A program made the position numbers and the translations under genes. From Acidimicrobiaceae bacterium (GTDB taxonomy: Bacteria; Actinomycetota; Acidimicrobiia; Acidimicrobiales; Bog-793): DNA of 13,139 nucleotides. The stretch covers positions 1 through 13,139 of the forward strand of contig DAHUZG010000410.1 in the NCBI GenBank assembly GCA_027306715.1. Reading direction: 5' to 3'. Below are positions 6,562 to 12,757 of this stretch, one piece after another. The notes under the pieces are model-generated. The model was not told where the DNA came from. It saw only the letters and a list, made by a program, of their open reading frames with translations, and did no database searches. The first letter of the stretch is position 1. The number at the start of each line of letters is the position of its first letter.

Positions 6562-7365
6562 ATGAGCTGCGAGGTTCCCGATGGCGGCGATGCGAGCCTC
6601 GATGCCCGTGATTGGAATAGCGCACAGCTGCGAGCCCAGTGGTGGCGTTTCCGCGAGCAGCGCGACCCCATCGAGCGGGAACTGTTGCTCGAGGCGTACC
6701 AGTACCTCACAGCCGAGGTGCTCGAGACGGTGCTTCGCGACTCGGCCGCCGATCCGGCGCTGGCCGGGCTCGGGCCGCGAGCCGTCGCCGGGCTCGAGGA
6801 CGCCGTCGACCGCTTTCCCGACTCGGGGGACCCGAGCCGCTTCGAAGAGTTCGCCATCGCCCGCGTCCGGCTCGCCATCGAGGAGGGGCTGCAGCGCATC
6901 GACTGGATGCCCCGTACGCTTCGCCGCAGGGACGTGCCGAGCCAGCCGCATCCGACCGTCGAGCACGAGACGTCGAAGGATCTCGGCCTTGACAGGATCC
7001 TCTCCGCAGCCGCTGAGCGCAGCCGCGCCGCCCGGAAGGGCGCCTGCGGCTCCGGCGGCCCGATCGACCCCTCGCGGGCGCCCTACATCGCGCTCGCCCA
7101 CGTCCTCGGCCTGCCGCTCGACACCGCCGAGGGTGTCGGACGCCGGCCGGACGAAGCGGTGCGCCACGCGCTTCGCCGCCTCCCCGAGCAGCACCGCACG
7201 GTCCTCACCCTCCAGTTCCTCGCCGGCCTCACGATCGAGCAGGTCGGCGCGCTGCTCGGATCGACGACGATCGCCGCCCACCGCTCGAGCGAGCACTCGC
7301 TTGCCGCGCTGCGGCGGGCCATCGAGGACGACAACGGAGGCTCGCTCGCAGCTGTCGCCGGCTGA
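6562..7365 (+). CDS. Divergent WhiG/FliA-like sigma factor lacking a recognisable region 3
   Basis: The 267-aa product aligns by eye with WhiG/FliA sigma factors. LRAQWWRFREQRDPIERELLLEA (23-45) matches region 1.2/2.1. The segment VAGLEDAVDRF (75-85) and then RFEEFAIARVRLAIEEGLQ with RIDWMPRTLRRR (93-123) match the usual GLIDAIEKF, KFETYAIxRIRGAIxDELR and LDWxPRSVR. Near the C-terminus LRRLPEQHRTVLTLQFLAGL, then TIEQVGALLGS, match region 4. Between them the family's region 3 is not recognisable, and the core-binding part of region 2 (49-74) and the region 4.2 recognition helix differ strongly. It may be an alternative sigma factor of changed specificity or a sigma-like regulator that no longer initiates transcription. 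I chose ATG 6562 because GAGGGGG lies 8 bases upstream; GTG 6496 is an in-frame alternative. It is divergent from the GAF-GGDEF gene and convergent with the DICT-GGDEF gene (33-bp gap). Confidence 0.8.
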   Translation: MSCEVPDGGDASLDARDWNSAQLRAQWWRFREQRDPIERELLLEAYQYLTAEVLETVLRDSAADPALAGLGPRAVAGLEDAVDRFPDSGDPSRFEEFAIARVRLAIEEGLQRIDWMPRTLRRRDVPSQPHPTVEHETSKDLGLDRILSAAAERSRAARKGACGSGGPIDPSRAPYIALAHVLGLPLDTAEGVGRRPDEAVRHALRRLPEQHRTVLTLQFLAGLTIEQVGALLGSTTIAAHRSSEHSLAALRRAIEDDNGGSLAAVAG

Positions 7366-7398
7366 CCCCCGCCGCCCTCGCCGAGACCTACGGGCGAC

Positions 7399-8607
7399 TC
7401 ACTCGACGAGGCGGGCGGCGTTCTTACCGAGCAGCTTGGCGAGCTGGAGACCGTCGGCGAGGCGCTCATAAGGAATGTGCGCCGGATCGGCGACAGAAGC
7501 CCCGATCGAGACCGAGATCAGCTCGTCCTCGAAGGGATGGGGCAGGCAGGTCGCCCGCACGGCCATGACGAGGCGCTCGGCCATCGCCAGCGGGCTCGCA
7601 CCCTGCTGGAGCGGGGCGAGCACGAGGAACTCGTCATCGCCGTAGCGCACGACGACGTCACCGTCGCCGGACTCGGCCTTCAAGGCCTCGGCGACGGCGA
7701 CGAGCGCGGCGTCGCCCGCCTCCTCGCCGAGCTTGTCGTTCATCTGGCCGAGGTCGTCGAGGTCGACCAGCATCGCCAGAACGAGCGCGGCGGAGTCCTT
7801 CGACCGCGTCTGCAGGTAATGCTCGAGGAACCGGCGGTTGTGGACACCGGTGAGCAGATCCCGCTCGGCTGCGGCGTGGCGGGGCCCTCCGAAGAACCCC
7901 CGCGCCGGGCGCGGCACCTCGAGCGCAGCGCCGATCACCTCGAGCGCGCTCACCAGCGCATCCTCGGCGCGCTCGACGGGGAGCGACTCGGTACGGCGAA
8001 GCGCCGCCTCCGCCGCCGCCAGCACCCGAGGTGTCAGCCGGCCCCGCAGGGGGGCGAGCAGCTGGCGGGCGGCGTCGACGGCCTCGCGGCGGCGGAAGGT
8101 CCAGCTGACAGAGAAGGTCCGCGCCGCCTCGAGCGAGGGCGCCCCCGGCAGCAGGCGACCCTCGTCGACCCCGACGATCGCCGCGCCGAGCGAGCCGCAG
8201 ACAGCGACGAGCGCCCAGGTTCGATCGAGCTCGCTCCGCCCGGAGAGGTCGAGGCCGTGCACGCCGGGCGGGACGTCGACCATCCCCTCGGCAACGCCGA
8301 CGGCGACCGTCGCGCCTGCCGCTGCGAGCCCGCCGTAGCGGATCCGCTCGAGGTCGAAATAGGCGCGGCGCTGGAACAAGCCGATCAACAATCCCGGCGG
8401 GCGCCCGCTGTCGTCGAGCAGGTCCGAGGCCACTGCCGACGCGAACGAACGCTTCACCGCCTCGGCGAGAAGGACGAGGGACCGCTTGCTCATCCGCACC
8501 GGGGAGCCCGATCCGGGCGCGATCGGATCCGGACGGCCCGCGAGCTGGCCGCCACGGCTGAGATCGGACTCGAAACCGTCATCCATCGAGAAGCCGGACA
8601 CTCCCAC
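7399..8607 (-). CDS. DICT sensory domain - GGDEF domain protein (altered GDDEF motif)
   Basis: From GTG 8607 the product has 402 aa. The N-terminal half (about 45-200) fits a DICT domain, a sensor found with diguanylate cyclases and two-component proteins: LLIGLFQRRAYFDLERIRY, then PPGVHGLDLS, then RTWALVAVCGSLGAAIVGVDE and TFSVSWTFRRREAVDAA. The C-terminal half (about 245-402) is a GGDEF domain: DLLTGVHNRRFLEHYL, LAMLVDLDDLGQMNDKLGEE and VVVRYGDDEFLVLAP. The motif is GDDEF (residues 323-327), with the second glycine replaced by Asp, and no RxxD inhibitory site precedes it. Cyclase activity is doubtful, though the rest of the domain is well kept. Other possible starts are ATG 8586 and ATG 8493; none has a convincing Shine-Dalgarno sequence. 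No membrane segment is seen, so it is probably cytoplasmic. Confidence 0.88.
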   Translation of the reverse strand: MGVSGFSMDDGFESDLSRGGQLAGRPDPIAPGSGSPVRMSKRSLVLLAEAVKRSFASAVASDLLDDSGRPPGLLIGLFQRRAYFDLERIRYGGLAAAGATVAVGVAEGMVDVPPGVHGLDLSGRSELDRTWALVAVCGSLGAAIVGVDEGRLLPGAPSLEAARTFSVSWTFRRREAVDAARQLLAPLRGRLTPRVLAAAEAALRRTESLPVERAEDALVSALEVIGAALEVPRPARGFFGGPRHAAAERDLLTGVHNRRFLEHYLQTRSKDSAALVLAMLVDLDDLGQMNDKLGEEAGDAALVAVAEALKAESGDGDVVVRYGDDEFLVLAPLQQGASPLAMAERLVMAVRATCLPHPFEDELISVSIGASVADPAHIPYERLADGLQLAKLLGKNAARLVE

Positions 8608-8719
8608 GAGGCGCCCGCTCGCCGACGAGGCTCTCCTCGCCGCGGCGGCCGCCGATTGCAGTCTGCATGAATACCACAGTGTCCAGGATCACCTGAGATG
8701 CCAGATGACGCTCGACGGC

Positions 8720-8725
8720 TAACCT
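8720..8725 (+). promoter_or_regulatory. Candidate -10 element for a leaderless transcript
   Basis: TAACCT ends 7 bases before GTG 8733, the spacing expected between a -10 element and the transcription start. There is no Shine-Dalgarno sequence before the GTG (the bases are GCGGCCG). The gene is therefore probably leaderless, with transcription and translation starting at the same base. No clear -35 is seen. Confidence 0.45.
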
Positions 8726-8732
8726 GCGGCCG

Positions 8733-9452
8733 GTGCCGAACCAACCAGCTATCCGGGTGATCCGCCGGAGTGGCGGGATACGGGACTGCTCGCCCGACGC
8801 CGAGCAGCACCGCCTGTTGCTCGAGCTTCGTGACGGCAGGACTCTCGACGAGGGCGCGCTCAAAGCCTACCTGCGCCAGCTGGCGCACCTGTGCTCGCTG
8901 AGGTTGGTGAGCGAGCCCTTCGTCACCGCCCTCGAGCCTTCGGGCCTCGCCGGCTGGATCCACGCCGACGAGGGCGGAGCGCAGCTGCAGACCTGGGGCG
9001 ACCCGCTCCGTCTCGCCACCTTGAGCCTGGTGTCCTCAGGGCCGCTCGATGCCGAGCAGGTTCTGCGTTTCAGCGCGCTGTCGTTCGCCGCACGTGAGGC
9101 CGTCGCCAGCGATCCGCTCAGTCCGGGTGAGCACTGGAAGACGACTGCCGAGCGGGCTCAGCTGCGCGAGCTGTGTGAATGGGCGATCGGCGAGGCTCGC
9201 TCGGGCAAGGACCTCGCCCGGGCCACGACCCTGGTCGTCGGAGCGGGACTCGCCGAGGAGCTCGCCGGCGAGCTGTTGGCTCGCATCGCCGAGGGCGTCC
9301 GGGCGCTGCACGCCAGCACCGATCCGAAGCTAGCGCTCACCCACGGTGAGGGACTCGGCGAGGCCTTGCTCCTGCTGCGTCATGCCGGTGTCGAGATCGC
9401 CGAGGACCTGAGGCCCGGACGGGCAGAGCCGGCGACAGGGGTGGAGAAATGA
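8733..9452 (+). CDS. S-adenosylmethionine-decarboxylase-fold protein, catalytic residues lost (probable pseudoenzyme)
   Basis: The 239-aa product has no obvious annotation, but residues about 24-115 line up with the bacterial SpeD fold. HRLLLELRDGRTLDEGAL (26-43) matches the first strand and helix. EPSGLAGWIHADEGGAQLQT (68-87) then W88 G89 D90 match the SpeD segment EPxGVSGxxxxAESHxxxHTWPE. LATLSLVSSGPLDAEQVLRF (94-113) matches the strand ending in FTCG and the next helix. The pyruvoyl-forming Ser becomes Gly81, the adjacent His becomes Gly82, the second His becomes Gln86 and the FTC cysteine is Ser, so self-processing and decarboxylation are not expected. Residues about 120-239 are an additional mostly helical region of unknown role. 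The stop overlaps the ATG of the InhA-type gene (ATGA), implying coupled expression. The fold assignment is by eye and is inference. Confidence 0.8.
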   Translation: MPNQPAIRVIRRSGGIRDCSPDAEQHRLLLELRDGRTLDEGALKAYLRQLAHLCSLRLVSEPFVTALEPSGLAGWIHADEGGAQLQTWGDPLRLATLSLVSSGPLDAEQVLRFSALSFAAREAVASDPLSPGEHWKTTAERAQLRELCEWAIGEARSGKDLARATTLVVGAGLAEELAGELLARIAEGVRALHASTDPKLALTHGEGLGEALLLLRHAGVEIAEDLRPGRAEPATGVEK

Positions 9453-10252
9453 GCGAGCCGATGCTGAGAACCGGTACCGGCCTGCTCGCCGGCAAGGCGG
9501 TGCTCGTCACCGGCGTGCTCACCGAGGACTCGATCGCCTTTGCCGTCGCCCGGCGAGCCCAGCTCGAGGGTGCCGAGGTGGTGCTGAGCGGGTTCGGCCG
9601 CGGCCTCTCACTCACCAAGCGGGTCAGCCGCAAGCTACCCAAGGCGACCGAGGTGCTCGCGCTCGACGCCACCTCGCCAGAGCAGGCCGAGGCGGCGGCC
9701 GCGGTCGTCGCCGAGCGCTTCGGGCGCCTCGACGGGCTCTTGCACGCCATAGGCTTCGCCCCCGCCAGCTGCCTCGGTCAGGGCGTCCTGGCAGCGCCCT
9801 GGACAGACGTGTCCCAGGCGCTGGAGGTCTCGGCCTACTCACTCAAGACCCTCACCGCCGCCTTCCTGCCGCTGCTCGAACGGTCGGGCGCGGCCTCGGT
9901 CGTGGCGCTCGACTTCGACGCCACCGTCGCCTGGCCGAGCTATGACTGGATGGGGGTCGCCAAAGCCGCGCTCGAGTCGCTGACGCGCTATCTCGCCCGT
10001 GAGCTCGGGCCGCGAGGCGTGCGTGTCAACCTCGTGGCGGCGGGGCCGCTGCGGACCGTCGCCGCCAAGTCGATCCCCGGCTTCGAGCGCTTCGAGCAGG
10101 TCTGGGCCGAGCGCGCGCCGCTCGGCTGGGACGTGCACGCCGACACCGAGGCCGTCGCCCGGGCGAGCGTCGTGCTGCTCTCCGACTGGCTCGGCAAGAC
10201 GACCGGCGAGATGATCCACGTCGACGGCGGCTTCCACGCCGTCGGCGCCTGA
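9449..10252 (+). CDS. fabI: Enoyl-[acyl-carrier-protein] reductase, FabI/InhA type
   Basis: This is the NADH-dependent reductase that reduces trans-2-enoyl-ACP in the last step of fatty-acid elongation, in the cytoplasm. The 267-aa product is an SDR-fold protein closest by eye to mycobacterial InhA. LLAGKAVLVTGVLTEDSIAF (12-31) is the nucleotide-binding start, and VVLSGFGR matches InhA LVLTGFDR. LDGLLHAIGFAP (94-105) follows. The catalytic Tyr165 and Lys172 sit in SYDWMGVAKAALES, and VNLVAAGPLRT then LLSDWLGKTTGEMIHVDGG complete the family pattern. Length is normal. ATG 9449 overlaps the stop of the AdoMetDC-like gene (ATGA) and has GGTGGAG close upstream. No mabA/fabG lies beside it, unlike the mycobacterial mabA-inhA operon. 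It converges with the thiolase. Confidence 0.95.
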   Translation: MSEPMLRTGTGLLAGKAVLVTGVLTEDSIAFAVARRAQLEGAEVVLSGFGRGLSLTKRVSRKLPKATEVLALDATSPEQAEAAAAVVAERFGRLDGLLHAIGFAPASCLGQGVLAAPWTDVSQALEVSAYSLKTLTAAFLPLLERSGAASVVALDFDATVAWPSYDWMGVAKAALESLTRYLARELGPRGVRVNLVAAGPLRTVAAKSIPGFERFEQVWAERAPLGWDVHADTEAVARASVVLLSDWLGKTTGEMIHVDGGFHAVGA

Positions 10253-10276
10253 CCGACACCTTCGACCGACACCTTC
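10251..10276 (+). repeat. 13-bp tandem duplication at the fabI stop codon
   Basis: GACCGACACCTTC is present twice, exactly and without a gap (10251-10263 and 10264-10276). The first copy contains the last two bases of the fabI TGA stop. It looks like a simple local duplication. The rest of the 112-bp convergent gap to the thiolase (to 10364) shows no clear terminator hairpin with a T-run. Confidence 0.85.
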
Positions 10277-10364
10277 GCGTTCGCGCTGCCCGCCGGACCG
10301 CGTGCCGACGCCGCTGGTGGGAGCGGACGGGAGCTGTGGGGCTGCGGTCGGCGCCGGCGGCCGC

Positions 10365-11549
10365 TCAGGACAGCGAGCGCAGCAGCATGGCGTCGCCCTG
10401 GCCCCCGCCGCCGCAGAGCGCGGCCGCGCCGATCCCGCCGCCGCGCCTTCTCAGCTCGTGGAGCAGGGTGACGACAAGGCGCGTGCCGGACATCCCCACC
10501 GGGTGCCCGAGGGCGATGGCACCGCCGTTGACGTTGACGACCTCGTGAGAGATGCCGAGATCCTCGACCGAGGCCACGGCGACCGAGGCGACGGCCTCGT
10601 TGATCTCGAAAAGGTCGATCATGTCGAGCGCGAGACCACCGCGGTGCAGCGCGTCGCGGATCGCCGACGACGGCTGCAGCAAGAGCGACGTATCAGGACC
10701 GGCGACCTGGCCGTAGCCGACGATCTCACCGAGCGGTTCGAGCCCGAGAGCGCCCGCCCGCTCTGGCGAGGCGACCACGACGGCAGCCGCGCCGTCGGAG
10801 ATCTGGCTGGCGTTCCCGGCGGTGATCGTGCCGTCGGCGCGGAACACCGGCTTCAGCTTGCCGAGAGTCTCGACCGTCGTCTCGGGCCGGATACCTTCGT
10901 CCTGCTCGACGACCAGGGGGTCGCCGCGCCGCTGCGGCACCTGGACGGGGACGATCTCCGCCGCCAGCCGGCCGTCCTTCGTCGCTGCTGCCGCCCGCTC
11001 GTGCGAGCGGGCGGCGAGCTCGTCCTGGCGCTGGCGGGAGATCCCGGCCTTGGCGGTGTAGCCATCGGTGCTCTCCCCCATCCCGGCTCCGTCGAGGTTC
11101 GAGGTGAGAGCATCGCTGTAGAGCGCGTCGAGGACCTTCGCGTCGCCGAGGCGCAGTCCCTGGCGGGCGCCCGGAAGCAGATACGGCGCCTGGGTCATCG
11201 ACTCCATCCCGCCGGCGACGACGACGTCGGCCTCGCCGGAGCGGATCATCAAGTCCGCCAGGTGGATCGCGTTCAGGCCCGACAAGCACACCTTGTTGAT
11301 CGTCGCCGACGGGACGGTGAGCGGGATGCCGGCGTCGGCCGCCGCCTTCCGGGTCGTCGTCTGCCCTGCGCCTGCCTGGACGACCTGGCCCATGACGACG
11401 TAGTCGACGTCATCGGGAGCCACCCCCGCTCGACGCAGGGCGGCCGCGATGGCCAAGCCGCCGAGCTCCGCAGCGCTGAACCCGCCGAGCATGCCCGACA
11501 GCTTGCCGATCGGCGTTCGAGCCCCCGAGACGATGACCGAGCCCGCCAT
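10365..11549 (-). CDS. Thiolase, acetyl-CoA C-acyltransferase family
   Basis: Thiolases condense two acyl-CoAs or cleave 3-ketoacyl-CoA. The 394-aa product has full family length and all catalytic residues: nucleophile Cys88 in INKVCLSGLNAI, His349 in NGGAIALGHPVGMSGTR, and Cys379 in LCGGGGQGDA. The N-terminal SGARTPIGKLSGML (8-21) and the mid-region GGMESMTQAPYLLP are typical of the acetyl-CoA acetyltransferase (AtoB/PhaA-like) branch. Biosynthetic and degradative members cannot be separated from sequence alone. I chose ATG 11549 because GGAGGTGG lies 4 bases upstream; an upstream ATG at 11579 lacks this. It is monocistronic as seen here: convergent with fabI and divergent from the tRNA. Confidence 0.95.
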   Translation of the reverse strand: MAGSVIVSGARTPIGKLSGMLGGFSAAELGGLAIAAALRRAGVAPDDVDYVVMGQVVQAGAGQTTTRKAAADAGIPLTVPSATINKVCLSGLNAIHLADLMIRSGEADVVVAGGMESMTQAPYLLPGARQGLRLGDAKVLDALYSDALTSNLDGAGMGESTDGYTAKAGISRQRQDELAARSHERAAAATKDGRLAAEIVPVQVPQRRGDPLVVEQDEGIRPETTVETLGKLKPVFRADGTITAGNASQISDGAAAVVVASPERAGALGLEPLGEIVGYGQVAGPDTSLLLQPSSAIRDALHRGGLALDMIDLFEINEAVASVAVASVEDLGISHEVVNVNGGAIALGHPVGMSGTRLVVTLLHELRRRGGGIGAAALCGGGGQGDAMLLRSLS

Positions 11550-11742
11550 GACGCCACCTCCGATCCATTCCGGCGCCATCCGTCGGCGCCACCTTGCGCT
11601 ACCCGCACCCTACCGCCGGTCCGTCCCGGCACTCGCCGGGTCAGGAGCTGCACCGGCAAGCGACTAACGTCGTGGAGCCGCCCGGGTGCCGGCGCCGGTC
11701 GACGTCCCTGGCGCTGGCGCTGCAAAGCAGCGTGGCGAGCAC

Positions 11743-11817
11743 GGCGGCGTGGCCGAGTGGTTTAGGCAAGGGCCTGCAAAGCCCTCTACAGCGGTTCGAT
11801 TCCGCTCGCCGCCTCCA
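11743..11817 (+). tRNA. tRNA-Cys (anticodon GCA)
   Basis: A complete cloverleaf can be drawn. The acceptor stem is GGCGGCG (11743-11749) with CGCCGCC (11807-11813). The D arm is GCC-GAGTGGTTTA-GGC. The anticodon stem is AGGGC/GCCCT around the loop CTGCAAA, giving anticodon GCA. The T arm is AGCGG/CCGCT around TTCGATT. The discriminator is T at 11814, and CCA is encoded at 11815-11817. A TAACGT sequence at 11665-11670 might be its -10, but that is weak. The region 11818-12028 after it holds no convincing gene. Confidence 0.96.
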
Positions 11818-11886
11818 ACCGCTTCGCATGTATCAGCCAGGTCAGGGTCCAGTTTCGGTTGTCCGTGACGACCGCCAGTGACCACC

Positions 11887-11914
11887 AGACCCCCTCGGGC
11901 AGACCCCCCTCGGG
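11887..11914 (+). repeat. Imperfect 14-bp tandem repeat downstream of tRNA-Cys
   Basis: AGACCCCCTCGGG (11887-11899) recurs as AGACCCCCCTCGGG (11901-11914), differing by one extra C. It lies in the non-coding stretch between tRNA-Cys and ccdA. It could fold into small C/G hairpins but has no T-run, so I do not call it a terminator. Confidence 0.6.
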
Positions 11915-12013
11915 GAGCCGCCCAGAGGAGTGTCGAGCCCGCCACAGCGTCGCTGTCACGCCGGTGAGGGCGTCGGACGCCGGCCCGCCGCTGCTGCGGC
12001 GCGCGTCCCCAAC

Positions 12014-12019
12014 TACACT
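12014..12019 (+). promoter_or_regulatory. Candidate -10 element for leaderless ccdA
   Basis: TACACT ends 9 bases before ATG 12029, and no Shine-Dalgarno sequence lies between (the bases are TCGGCGTCG). Transcription would start at or within a few bases of the ATG, so ccdA may be leaderless. No consensus -35 is seen 17 bp upstream. Confidence 0.45.
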
Positions 12020-12028
12020 TCGGCGTCG

Positions 12029-12757
12029 ATGTCCCCGTGGCTGCTGCCGCTCGTGGCGGTGGTCGCTGGAGCCGTCTCGTTCAGCTCCCCGTGCTGCCTG
12101 CCGCTGCTGCCCGGGTACCTCTCGTTCATCTCTGCCCTCCCCACCTCGAGCCTCGGCGCCCGCGAGGCCCGAGGCATCACGCTGCGTGCCTCGCTCGCCT
12201 TCGTCGCCGGCTTCACGCTCGTCTTCTCGGCGCTCGGAGTGCTGTCCGCCTTCTTCGGGTCGTACGTCGTCGGGGCGCTCCCGACGATCGCCAAGGTGAT
12301 GGGGGTCGGGATCATCGTCCTCGGGCTCTCGATGACCGGGCTGGTGCGCGTCCCGTTGCTGCTGCGCGAGCGTCGGATCGACCTCGCGAGGATGCCACGG
12401 GGACCGGCGGGGGCCTTCGGGGTCGGCGTCGCCTTTGCCACCGGCTGGACGCCCTGCATCGGGCCGGTTCTCGCGACGATCCTCACCGCTGCCGCGGCGA
12501 CCCGCACCGTTGCCTGGGGCGCTCTGCTGCTCGTGCTCTACTCGCTCGGCCTCGGCCTTCCCTTCATCGGCCTCGCCCTCGGCATCGGGCGGGCCAGGAG
12601 GTCGCTCGCCTGGTTGCACAGGCACGGCCGCCACATCGAGCTTGCCGGGGGCGCCCTTCTCGTCGGGGTCGGGGTGATGTTCGTGAGCGGGACCTGGGAG
12701 ACGTGGATCCGGCCCCTGCAGCGGATCTTCGCCCGCTCCGGCTGGCCGCCGATCTGA
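12029..12757 (+). CDS. ccdA: CcdA-type cytochrome c biogenesis / thiol-disulfide transporter
   Basis: CcdA is the short DsbD-like membrane protein that passes reducing electrons from cytoplasmic thioredoxin across the membrane to TlpA/ResA-type partners, supporting cytochrome c maturation. The 242-aa product has about six hydrophobic segments. It carries the two family cysteine motifs: SSPCCLPLLPGYLSF (Cys22 and Cys23, where most members have a single Cys) and GWTPCIGPVLAT (Cys143). I chose ATG 12029 because the membrane domain starts right there (SPWLLPLVAVVAGA); an upstream ATG at 11930 would add a non-membrane, low-quality extension across a likely promoter. Its stop overlaps the next ATG (TGATG), so it is coupled to the thioredoxin-like gene, a classical functional partner. 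Confidence 0.93.
   Translation: MSPWLLPLVAVVAGAVSFSSPCCLPLLPGYLSFISALPTSSLGAREARGITLRASLAFVAGFTLVFSALGVLSAFFGSYVVGALPTIAKVMGVGIIVLGLSMTGLVRVPLLLRERRIDLARMPRGPAGAFGVGVAFATGWTPCIGPVLATILTAAAATRTVAWGALLLVLYSLGLGLPFIGLALGIGRARRSLAWLHRHGRHIELAGGALLVGVGVMFVSGTWETWIRPLQRIFARSGWPPI

Noticed and set aside
6385..7296. 303-codon open frame on the minus strand opposite the sigma-like gene
   Set aside because: The plus-strand product matches WhiG/FliA sigma segments in order; the antisense frame does not match anything and runs through the palindromic leader.
10302..11765. 487-codon open frame on the plus strand opposite the thiolase
   Set aside because: Shadow of the thiolase, which has all catalytic residues and a strong Shine-Dalgarno sequence. 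The plus-strand product is low-complexity Arg/Asp/Gly-rich.
11743..12028. tRNA-Cys as an attachment site for an integrated element
   Set aside because: No integrase, no second copy of the tRNA 3' end and no change in base composition is visible downstream; the next genes are ordinary ccdA and thioredoxin.
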